A DNA stretch of 22,959 nucleotides from a bacterium UBP2_UBA4780. Its GTDB lineage: Bacteria; Edwardsbacteria; AC1; EtOH8. Below, piece after piece: positions 14,453-21,541 of the stretch; positions within the stretch are counted from its first letter, which is position 1; every line of letters starts with the position of its first letter. The position numbers were made by a program, and so were the translations under genes. The notes below the pieces were generated by a model, which saw nothing but the letters and a program-made list of their open reading frames with translations, was not told the origin of the DNA and did no database searches. The stretch is taken from contig DHHE01000082.1 of assembly GCA_002403115.1 (NCBI GenBank), positions 1-22,959 of the forward strand. Direction: 5' to 3'.

Positions 14453-15719
14453 CGGACCTCATCGTGCGCCATCTGCGCGCCATGGCCGCGGCCAGCATCC
14501 CGTTGACCAAAAAAGCCGCCGCCACCATCGATGCCGCCGCCCCCAGGGCCCCCCACCGGGGCACGGCCAGGAGGCAGCCGGCGAGGCCGACGGCCATCTC
14601 GACACCCGAAAACAGGGCGTATTGCTTTTCACCACCCTGTGCGATCAATAGGTTCATCAGCATGGCCCCGGGGAATACTGCCGCCGTCAGCCAGGACGCC
14701 GCCTTCAGCACGGGAACCGCCTGGACGAACTCCGGCCCGTAGAAAAAGGCGATGATCCCACCAGCCCCGAAAAAGAGTGCCAAGGAGACGGACAATCCGG
14801 CGGCGGAAAGCATCGAAAGGAGTTTCAGCGTGACCTTATAAGTCTCGCTTCGACGTCCCGACGACATAAGCGACGACAGCCGCGGCAGCAGGACATTGCC
14901 GATTATCACCGGAGGGACCAGCGCTGCAGCCATCAGCCTGTATACCGCGGCGTACAAACCCACCGAAGCGTCGGAGTCGATGTGCGACAAAATCAGCTGG
15001 GGACCGCGATCGTAGATGATAAAGAAAAGGCCGCCCAATCCCAGCCAGGTGACGGTGCGAAGCCAAGATCCCAAGAAAGATGGGTCCAGCCTGAGTCCTG
15101 GCCATTCCTGCGACCGATGGTAGCTCGCCCATAGAAAGAAGAGCTGGCCGGCCGAAGCCGCCGCATAGGCGGCCCCAAACCAAGGCAGGTGAAGCCTCAG
15201 CTTCATGGCCGCCAGACACAATGACAGGTTTAGGAGGTTGGACAGGACGACCGACGCGGCCTCGTATCCCATCGTTTCCCTGCCCCGGTAAAGGCAGATA
15301 AAGACCGCGGACAGGGTCTGCGACAGGTTCGCCAGGGCGAAAAAGAGAACCGTCCGCACCGCGGCCGGGCTGGGCCTGGACAGGGCCAGCACAGCGGCCA
15401 AAGCCGCCCAGGAGACAACGGTCGCGGCCAGCTTCAGGCTCATGGCGTTCGACAGTAGCCATCCGTCCTTGGTCCTGTCCCGGGCCGATTCCCTTACCAG
15501 GTAAGTGTTGAGGCCGAAATCGGAAAGCAGCCCGAGCACCTGGGTAAGGGCCAGCGCGTATGTGTAGACGCCCAGGTCTCCCGGTCCTAGGTGCGAGGCT
15601 ATGACCTTGGCCCAGGCCAGCTGGGTTAAAATCGCTAATCCCTGGGCCGTCAGAAGCCAAACTGCGTTCTGGTAGAACGTCCGCGGCCGCAGTCCACTGG
15701 GCATCAGGCCGGCCGCCAT
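14445..15719 (-). CDS. wzx: Wzx-type polysaccharide flippase
   Basis: This 424-residue polytopic membrane protein belongs to the MOP/MATE-like Wzx group, which moves lipid-linked repeat units across the inner membrane. It has about twelve hydrophobic segments. The N-terminal pattern is characteristic: NAVWLLTAQGLAILTQL, HLGPGDLGVYTYALALTQVL, LLSDFGLNTYLVRESARD. Later, LVPPVIIGNVLLPRLSSLM and ALFFGAGGIIAFFYGPEF with VLKAASW match the second half of the family. The polymerase stop lies 16 bases inside this frame. An alternative ATG at 15704 would give a tight TGATG junction and remove only five residues. Neither start has a clear ribosome site. It lies next to the Wzy-like polymerase, as expected for a Wzx/Wzy system. 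Confidence 0.9.
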   Translation of the reverse strand: MAAGLMPSGLRPRTFYQNAVWLLTAQGLAILTQLAWAKVIASHLGPGDLGVYTYALALTQVLGLLSDFGLNTYLVRESARDRTKDGWLLSNAMSLKLAATVVSWAALAAVLALSRPSPAAVRTVLFFALANLSQTLSAVFICLYRGRETMGYEAASVVLSNLLNLSLCLAAMKLRLHLPWFGAAYAAASAGQLFFLWASYHRSQEWPGLRLDPSFLGSWLRTVTWLGLGGLFFIIYDRGPQLILSHIDSDASVGLYAAVYRLMAAALVPPVIIGNVLLPRLSSLMSSGRRSETYKVTLKLLSMLSAAGLSVSLALFFGAGGIIAFFYGPEFVQAVPVLKAASWLTAAVFPGAMLMNLLIAQGGEKQYALFSGVEMAVGLAGCLLAVPRWGALGAAASMVAAAFLVNGMLAAAMARRWRTMRSDG

Positions 15720-17113
15720 AGAGTTTTTTCAACCGTCCCGGTGTCAGCGGCTGACGTCCGGCCAGCCACTTCGCTTCTCAGGGCCAGGCCGATCAGCAGG
15801 CCGGAGAAAAGGTACAGCCGCTCGAAATTGGCCATGTTGAACATCAAGGGCAGAAGGCCCAAGGAGATCATGGCCATGGTCGCGGTTTTGCGCCGGAAAT
15901 ACAGGGACACCGTTTCGGCTTGGATGCCGACCAAGCCGGTCCAATAGAGGGCCGTCCCGGCGAGCCCCGTTTTTAGCGCCAGCGAAAGTAGTTGGAGATG
16001 GGTGCTGGCGTGGCGCCATTCCCCGGGGGGATAACCGTCGTTGAAGTACGGGAGGGGTATGGGATGGTGGACTGCTGACCAGGTGGCGCCTTGGCCCAGG
16101 CCGAAAAGCATCGCCCCCTTGCTCTTCAACAAGGCGAAAACGTTCTGGATCTCAAGGGTTTTAACCGAATTCGAAAGCAGCTGGCCGTTGTGGCCCAACT
16201 TAAGGCCGCTCCACTCGAAGATGGAAGTAAACCTCCACCAATAAAAGTCCAGCAGCTGGGGCTTGTACGACCAGACCGCGATATACGCAGCTCCTGAAAT
16301 CAACGCGATGAGGGACAGGGAGACCCGGCGCATTTTGGGGGTCATGAACCACAACAGAAGGGCCAGTTGAGCTGACGAGATGAGCAGGGCGGTGCGGCTC
16401 GAGATGCTGAACAGTATCAGCAGAACCGCCGCGAGAAGAACCGCCGCACCGAAAACCTTGGCCGGCCCAAGCCGGCGGTCCGCCACTAGGAAAGCTAGCG
16501 AGAAAAGCAGGACCAGCACCAGGACGCTGTCCGAGCTGAGGGATACCCTGAAAACCATTCCCCAGCTGTATCCTATGCCCAGGAGCAGCCTGCCGGACAT
16601 GATCAGCGTTTTTACCGCCAGGGCGGCCAGAATCACCGTCAACGTCCTCGCCTGGTCTTCATGCCCGCCGCTAAATGTGATGGCCGCCAGGGCCATCCCT
16701 AGCATGTAGGCGTGGTTTTGGAGGTCCTGAAAAAGCAGCCTCGGGTCGTTGCCGGCGAAAAATCCAAATATGGACGAATAAGCGTAGGGAACGGTCGACA
16801 AGCAGAGCCAGAAGGCTATCCGGCTTTCCCTGAGAACCCGGCCCATCCACAGCCGTGTCCCCTCGTCCCCGGCTATCCGGCATAGGGCGCTGATCATCAG
16901 CAGGGCCACCATCCAGTCTATGGCCTGGAAGCCCGCTATCCTGGTGTTGAATATCGATGGGGAAGGGTCCGTTCCCAGGAAAGCGACCGTTTGGGACAGC
17001 TGCCTGTCATCGTAAAGCACCGCCAGAGATATCACCGTCCACAAGGCCGCCCTCCCTCCGGCCAAAAGGGCCAGGGGGACTGCGGCCATCGATATGACCA
17101 GAAGGGTCATCAT
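15704..17113 (-). CDS. Wzy-like O-antigen/exopolysaccharide polymerase
   Basis: This 469-residue protein has about eleven to thirteen hydrophobic helices and little soluble sequence, as in repeat-unit polymerases. A large loop contains KSKGAMLFGLGQGATWSAVH and, further on, EWRHASTHLQLLSLALKTGL then AGTALYW, a Gly-x-Gly ... His ... Gly pattern shared with the Wzy_C superfamily. It would join lipid-linked repeat units in the periplasm. Its position between the chain-length regulator and the flippase supports polymerase rather than ligase. The start has tandem ATGs (17113 and 17110) without a convincing ribosome site, 30 bases after the previous stop. An internal ATG at residue 9 is also possible. 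Polymerases are so divergent that family naming is tentative. Confidence 0.8.
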   Translation of the reverse strand: MMTLLVISMAAVPLALLAGGRAALWTVISLAVLYDDRQLSQTVAFLGTDPSPSIFNTRIAGFQAIDWMVALLMISALCRIAGDEGTRLWMGRVLRESRIAFWLCLSTVPYAYSSIFGFFAGNDPRLLFQDLQNHAYMLGMALAAITFSGGHEDQARTLTVILAALAVKTLIMSGRLLLGIGYSWGMVFRVSLSSDSVLVLVLLFSLAFLVADRRLGPAKVFGAAVLLAAVLLILFSISSRTALLISSAQLALLLWFMTPKMRRVSLSLIALISGAAYIAVWSYKPQLLDFYWWRFTSIFEWSGLKLGHNGQLLSNSVKTLEIQNVFALLKSKGAMLFGLGQGATWSAVHHPIPLPYFNDGYPPGEWRHASTHLQLLSLALKTGLAGTALYWTGLVGIQAETVSLYFRRKTATMAMISLGLLPLMFNMANFERLYLFSGLLIGLALRSEVAGRTSAADTGTVEKTLWRPA

Positions 17114-17143
17114 GCGGGTTTTTTGAGCGCCTTGACAGCAGCG

Positions 17144-17956
17144 CTAGGCCGTGGGTTTTCTCCTGGGGAAAAAGCCGATGTAGATCGCGGCCACGGCTCC
17201 GGCGATCAGGCCTAGAAATGCGAACGATAAAGAGTTGAAAAGCAGCCTTCGGGACTTCGGCACTTTGATGGATACCGGCTTGATGACGAACTCGTACCCA
17301 TGGATGAGAGCCAAGTCGTTCTTGACGTTGTGGTATTTCTGGCTCAGCTCGGAGACCTTGGTCTCGACTTCGACGGGATTGAAAGCGGACCTCAAGCCTT
17401 GTCCCTGGGTTTTTTCCAATTGCTGCCGCATCGCCAGGGCGTTGTCCAGCGACTTCTTTGTATCCCTCAGAACATTTTCGACGTTCCCCCTTTCGCTGTC
17501 GATCTTGCTTTTTATGAAATCGTTGCCGTTGAGTTTGTTTACCAATGCCTCCGACATAAGAAAAGCCGCCTCCGAGGTACCCTTGCTTTTTACGATCAGC
17601 CTGAAGTAAGAATTCGAGCCCACGATGTTCTCCGCCCAAACGTTGATTATCGACCCCTGGTCGAAGCCGCCGCCCTGATCCGCCGGCGAACGCCTTGCTT
17701 CCTGCCAGTGGTGATCCACCATAAGCTGGGTTTCGGCCACGTTCACCAAGCCGGCCACGTTTCCGATGAAATCGGCATGCAGTTGATACCTGACGGTCTC
17801 CGGCACCTTGACCACCGACTCGCAGACGTAGATGTCGGGCGAAAGGACGGTGTAGAGGGAGGACACTATGATCCCGGCCCCTGCGAGGGCGACAACGATT
17901 CGCCATCTGCTCATGACGGCCTGCCAAGCTGCCTCAATGGATAGCTCCCTGTTCAT
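17144..17956 (-). CDS. wzz: Wzz-like chain-length regulator (no kinase domain)
   Basis: This 270-residue inner-membrane protein controls the number of repeat units added by the polymerase. It starts MNRELSIEAAWQAVMSRWRI, has a transmembrane helix at about residues 19-38, a periplasmic domain with a long heptad-like helix (about 125-185, rich in Lys/Glu/Leu/Gln), and a second transmembrane helix near 238-262 preceded by KVPKSRR, close to the proline-rich motif of the family. It ends FFPRRKPTA. The absence of a Walker-type tyrosine-kinase domain makes it the short form, as in O-antigen systems, unlike Wzc. The ATG at 17956 has GAGG six bases upstream. It follows the long initiating transferase and precedes the polymerase. 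Confidence 0.88.
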   Translation of the reverse strand: MNRELSIEAAWQAVMSRWRIVVALAGAGIIVSSLYTVLSPDIYVCESVVKVPETVRYQLHADFIGNVAGLVNVAETQLMVDHHWQEARRSPADQGGGFDQGSIINVWAENIVGSNSYFRLIVKSKGTSEAAFLMSEALVNKLNGNDFIKSKIDSERGNVENVLRDTKKSLDNALAMRQQLEKTQGQGLRSAFNPVEVETKVSELSQKYHNVKNDLALIHGYEFVIKPVSIKVPKSRRLLFNSLSFAFLGLIAGAVAAIYIGFFPRRKPTA

Positions 17957-17974
17957 CCTGTACCTCGCCTATGT

Positions 17975-17992
17975 TTTAATGCGGTTTAATGC
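17975..17992. repeat. Paired 8-base direct repeat before wzz
   Basis: The octamer TTTAATGC occurs at 17975-17982 and again at 17985-17992, exactly 10 bases apart (GCATTAAA on the minus strand). It lies in the 70-base gap between the long initiating transferase and wzz, just upstream of the wzz ribosome site. One helical turn of spacing would suit cooperative protein binding, but two short copies may be chance. The rest of the gap is GC-rich, and no terminator was seen. Confidence 0.3.
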
Positions 17993-18026
17993 TTGGGGCC
18001 GGTCGGGACGGCACGGGGGGGCCGGT

Positions 18027-19445
18027 TCAATACGCGTTGTCCGGGATGATCACCTGCAGGACCGTCCTGATCAGTATCTTCATGTCCAGCAGCAGCGACC
18101 AGTTCTGTATGTAGTAGATGTCGAAGGTGGTCCTCTTCTCGATGGAGGTGGCACCACGGAGCCCGTGCACCTGGGCCCATCCGGTGATGCCCGACTTCAT
18201 GCGGTGCCTCGAGGCGTAGCCCGGCACCTGGAGCTTGAACTTCTCCACGAAGAACGGGCGCTCCGGCCTGGGTCCCACCAGGCTCATGTCGCCCTTCAGC
18301 ACGTTCAAGAGCTGGGGCAGCTCGTCCAGGCTGTAACGGCGGAGCACAGCCCCTATAGGCGTCCGTCGATCATCAACCACCTTGGCCCATACCGGTCCGG
18401 TTTCCTTCTCGGCATCGACCATCATGGAACGGAACTTGTACATTTTGAATATCCGGCCGTCGAAACCCACCCGCTCCTGGGAGTAGATCAGGGGTCCGCG
18501 CGAGGTTACCTTTACCAGGATGGCGATTGCCAGAAGCAGAGGCGAAATCAGAATGATGCCCAGCATGGCTAAGGTGAAGTCGAAGGCCGACTTGATAATG
18601 ATGTCCCAGTCGGTCAGCGGCAGCTCCCGGAGTCCGATGACCGGCATTTCCCCTAGCTGCGAGACCTTGGTGCTGCTGCTGATGACGTCGATCATGTCCG
18701 GCACGAACTTCAGCTCCACCGGTCGGTGCTCTGTGCTGTTCACTATTTCGATCACCCTCGGCTGTAGCTCGTGGGGCAGGACGATGAAAAGCGCAGCCAG
18801 GCGGTGCTTGTCAATAGCCCCGGACAGCCCGGCAACAGAGGACAGTCGCTCGCAGAGCAGCGATTTTGAACCCCGCCAACCGGATTCCGCGAAGCCCTCG
18901 ATGCTCAGCAGGCAGTCTATGCGGTAACCGTACTCCGGATGCTGGTTGACGTACTCCAGGATGTGCTTGGCCGTCTTGCCGCTGCCTATCAGGGCGGAGC
19001 GCTTGATGCCGTAGCCGTGCTTGGCCATCCAGCGGCGGAAGACGACCACCAGGACCACCCTCTCGGCGCTGACCAGTAAAAAGGAGATGGCCGAAGCCAT
19101 GATCAGCACCAGGCGCGACCAGACGACCTCGCGGTAGAAAAAGGAGAAGGCCATCACCGCCACTACGCAGACGAAGGCCCCCTTGCCCACCCGGTAGACT
19201 TCCTCGTCCTTGGTGAGCCTGAGGCGCGTCTCGTACAGCCCCAGCAGCCAGAAGACGAGTATCCACAGCAGGGCCACCACCAGCGAGCCCACCAGGTATG
19301 GCTTGAACAGCGGCACTCCCTTGTGCAGTGGTAGCAGGCCCGAGTAGAACCTTATCCAGAAGGATATCAGGAACGAAGCAAAAACCACCGCGGCGTCCAC
19401 CAGCATCAGGATGCCAGAGAAGGGGATCTGTCCCTTACGAAGCAT
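18027..19445 (-). CDS. Long-form polyprenyl glycosyl-1-phosphate transferase (WcaJ/WbaP-like)
   Basis: This 472-residue enzyme starts glycan synthesis by moving a sugar 1-phosphate to undecaprenyl phosphate. Four hydrophobic segments lie within residues 10-135, followed by a Rossmann-like domain (ALIGSGKTAKHILEYV near 151), a further hydrophobic segment (285-311), and the catalytic domain. Key motifs are YSQERVGFDGRIFKMYKFRS (321-340), RRYSLDELPQLLNVLKGDMS with the Asp374-Glu375 pair, LVGPRPERP, MKSGITGWAQVHGLRG and FDIYYIQNWSLLLD, ending in IPDNAY. The ATG at 19445 overlaps the preceding stop by 11 bases, with GGGAGG about ten bases upstream. Family members usually use glucose or galactose 1-phosphate; the substrate is not resolved here. 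It is separate from the short transferase at 7184-7738. Confidence 0.93.
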   Translation of the reverse strand: MLRKGQIPFSGILMLVDAAVVFASFLISFWIRFYSGLLPLHKGVPLFKPYLVGSLVVALLWILVFWLLGLYETRLRLTKDEEVYRVGKGAFVCVVAVMAFSFFYREVVWSRLVLIMASAISFLLVSAERVVLVVVFRRWMAKHGYGIKRSALIGSGKTAKHILEYVNQHPEYGYRIDCLLSIEGFAESGWRGSKSLLCERLSSVAGLSGAIDKHRLAALFIVLPHELQPRVIEIVNSTEHRPVELKFVPDMIDVISSSTKVSQLGEMPVIGLRELPLTDWDIIIKSAFDFTLAMLGIILISPLLLAIAILVKVTSRGPLIYSQERVGFDGRIFKMYKFRSMMVDAEKETGPVWAKVVDDRRTPIGAVLRRYSLDELPQLLNVLKGDMSLVGPRPERPFFVEKFKLQVPGYASRHRMKSGITGWAQVHGLRGATSIEKRTTFDIYYIQNWSLLLDMKILIRTVLQVIIPDNAY

Positions 19446-20550
19446 GCACCATCCCTCCCATCAAGCGATTCGCGGCCGAAGCGATTCCCGCCGAGAACAT
19501 GGCAACGGAGAATCTATCGGCATTGGATCTGACGGCCTTGCGGTTGTAATTGGTTTTTTCCGTCTTTTCCAGCGCCCTGACCAGCGTCCCGGCATCGGGT
19601 TCGGAATACAGGATCCCGGTCCGGCCGTCGACCACCGATTCCAGCGCGCCGCCTTTGGCCAGGGCGATCACCGGACGCCCGCAGGACTGAGCCTCCACCA
19701 TGGAGATCCCGAAATCCTCCTCCCCTGGCGACACCAGGCCGCGGCAGCCCCGGTATAGGCCCAGAAGTTTCTCGTGTGGCTGCCATCCCAGGAACTCGAC
19801 CGAGGGCCCGGCCATATTTTTTAGCCTTCCCTTCTCTGGCCCGTCCCCGACCACAAGCAAGCGCCTACCGGAGCGGCTGAACGCCGAGATCGCCGCCTCG
19901 TAGTTCTTGTAGGGCACCAGGGCTCCCACAGTCAGGTAGTAGTCGCCTTCTTCATCTTGCAACCCGGGTGTGAAGTATCCGGTGTCGACCGGAGGATGGA
20001 TGACTTCAGCCCCCAATCCGTAGTATTCCCGGATCCGTCCTGCCACGTTCCGGCTGTTGGCCACGTAGGCGTCCGGACGCTTGGACGTGGCAACGTCCCA
20101 GGCGCGCAGCCTGGCGGCTAGCCTGCGGAAAACCGCCCTGGCCAGCGGGCTCAGGCTCCTTTCGTACGCATGCTGCTGGTGCCAGACGTAGCGCATTGGA
20201 GTATGGCAGTAACAAAGGTGCCTGGCGCCGGGCCCGGCCAGCGACCCCTTGGCTGCGCAGTAGCTTGAGGAGATAACCAGGTCGTATCCGGAAAGTGGCA
20301 GCGACTCGACCGCCTTGGGGAACAGCGGCAGATAGCTTCCATAGTGCCGCTTGAGCCCGGTAAAACGCTGGATGAAAGAAGTGCCCTTCAGGCGCGATTC
20401 GATACGCTGCGAAACTGAACCGGGCACCCAGAACAACGTGAACAGGTCCGCCCCGGGCCACAACTCCAGTAGGCATTCCAGAACCCGCTCCGCCCCGCCC
20501 GGCCTCACCAGCCAGTCGTGGACGATGGCTGTCTTACAAGCTGTCCGCAC
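19435..20550 (-). CDS. Family 4 glycosyltransferase (WbaZ-like)
   Basis: This is a GT-B glycosyltransferase of about 371 residues from GTG 20550. KTAIVHDWLVRPGGAERVLE near the start, YDLVISSSYCAAKG, CYCHTPMRYVW, VANSRNVAGRIREYYG, VIHPPVDTGYF, LTVGALVPYKNYEAAI, LLVVGDGPEKGRL and VSPGEEDFGISMVEAQSCGR are all hallmarks of this branch. EX7E is at Glu278/Glu286. The start is uncertain: the frame is open up to TTG 20613, which would overlap the GT2 gene by 80 bases, and a GGGGAGG lies 16 bases before the chosen GTG, farther than usual. It is followed by the long initiating transferase with an 11-base overlap. Sugar specificity is unknown. Confidence 0.9.
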   Translation of the reverse strand: MRTACKTAIVHDWLVRPGGAERVLECLLELWPGADLFTLFWVPGSVSQRIESRLKGTSFIQRFTGLKRHYGSYLPLFPKAVESLPLSGYDLVISSSYCAAKGSLAGPGARHLCYCHTPMRYVWHQQHAYERSLSPLARAVFRRLAARLRAWDVATSKRPDAYVANSRNVAGRIREYYGLGAEVIHPPVDTGYFTPGLQDEEGDYYLTVGALVPYKNYEAAISAFSRSGRRLLVVGDGPEKGRLKNMAGPSVEFLGWQPHEKLLGLYRGCRGLVSPGEEDFGISMVEAQSCGRPVIALAKGGALESVVDGRTGILYSEPDAGTLVRALEKTEKTNYNRKAVRSNADRFSVAMFSAGIASAANRLMGGMVHAS

Positions 20551-21541
20551 CGACCGTACGATCGTGCCTCCCCAACAGGAATAAATCCAAAGACCCAACT
20601 GCCACACCCGCAAACTGATACAGGGCCCGCATGTACAGTGCGGCCGGAGCGGCCAGCCCGACCGCCGTGTCCCTTTTGCCCTCCCTCAACGCGAAAGGCA
20701 GCGAGGACACTAAGAATAAAGCAGCCATGACGGCCGCCAGCCAGAGCAGTGGACTGATGAAAATCCCCGCCGCCAGCGCCGCCAGAGCGAACGGCGCCAG
20801 CAGAAGTTGCAGCTTCATCAGCTGAGGCGTGTGCGAGTCCTTAATGGCCTTGTTTGGGTTCTTGCGGACTGCCAGCATTCTCCAGTAGGCAAACTTGTAC
20901 TTTTTAAGAAAATATGCTGGCCAGCTGTTGGGATGCCGATGGTAGACGACCGCCTTCGGAACATACACCATTTTCTCCCCTCCGTTCGACATCCGGAACG
21001 ACAGCTCGACATCCTCGGCGCAGGCCACCGGGAAGCTGGTGTCGTAGCCACCGTAGCGGAGGAACGTGTCGCGCCGGAACCCGGCCGAATAGGTGTCAAT
21101 GAAGTCTATTTCCCGGTGCTTTTCCAGCAGCCGGTACTTATCCTGGTATTCCGCCTGGACGAAGCGCGCCGCCAGCTCCCTCTGACTGGTCAGGTATCTC
21201 CCCTTGTCCCCGGCCAGCTTCGGGTCCCCATCGAAGGGCTCCAGCATGCGTTCCACCCAGTCCCGCTCAGGCACGCAGTCGGAATCGGTGAAAAGGATGA
21301 TGTCGGCCTTGGCCATGCGGGCCCCCTGGTTCCTGGCTGCTGCCGGGCCCTGGTTCTTCTGCCTCACGACTCGCACGCCATCGCACTTGACGGCGGTACC
21401 GGCCGTGCTGTCGGTTGACCCGTCGTCCACCACAATTATCTCGTAATCATCCCTCGGAACTGTTTGGTCGGACAATGATTTCAGGCACTCGGGCAACAGC
21501 TTCTCGGCGTTGTAAGCCGGTATAACGACCGAGGCCCTCAC
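20534..21541 (-). CDS. Family 2 glycosyltransferase with C-terminal membrane segments
   Basis: This 335-residue GT-A enzyme starts at GTG 21541, which overlaps the radical SAM stop as GTGA and has GGAGG five bases upstream. A longer frame to 21775 runs inside the neighbour and is unconserved. SVVIPAYNAEKLLPECLKSL opens the fold, VVDDGSTD (residues 37-44) and FTDSDCVPE with Asp86-x-Asp88 bind the metal-nucleotide, and Glu176-Asp177 in ACAEDVELSFR is the catalytic region. After residue about 255, two to three hydrophobic stretches (LLLAPFALAALAAGIFI, LLWLAAVMAALFLVSSL, then a weaker one) indicate membrane anchoring. The overall form is like capsule and EPS GT2 enzymes. The linkage made is unknown. 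Confidence 0.92.
   Translation of the reverse strand: MRASVVIPAYNAEKLLPECLKSLSDQTVPRDDYEIIVVDDGSTDSTAGTAVKCDGVRVVRQKNQGPAAARNQGARMAKADIILFTDSDCVPERDWVERMLEPFDGDPKLAGDKGRYLTSQRELAARFVQAEYQDKYRLLEKHREIDFIDTYSAGFRRDTFLRYGGYDTSFPVACAEDVELSFRMSNGGEKMVYVPKAVVYHRHPNSWPAYFLKKYKFAYWRMLAVRKNPNKAIKDSHTPQLMKLQLLLAPFALAALAAGIFISPLLWLAAVMAALFLVSSLPFALREGKRDTAVGLAAPAALYMRALYQFAGVAVGSLDLFLLGRHDRTVGADSL

Noticed and set aside
17007..17927. 306-codon minus-strand frame over wzz
   Set aside because: Out of frame with the Wzz-like protein, no membrane segments, and it runs into the next gene.
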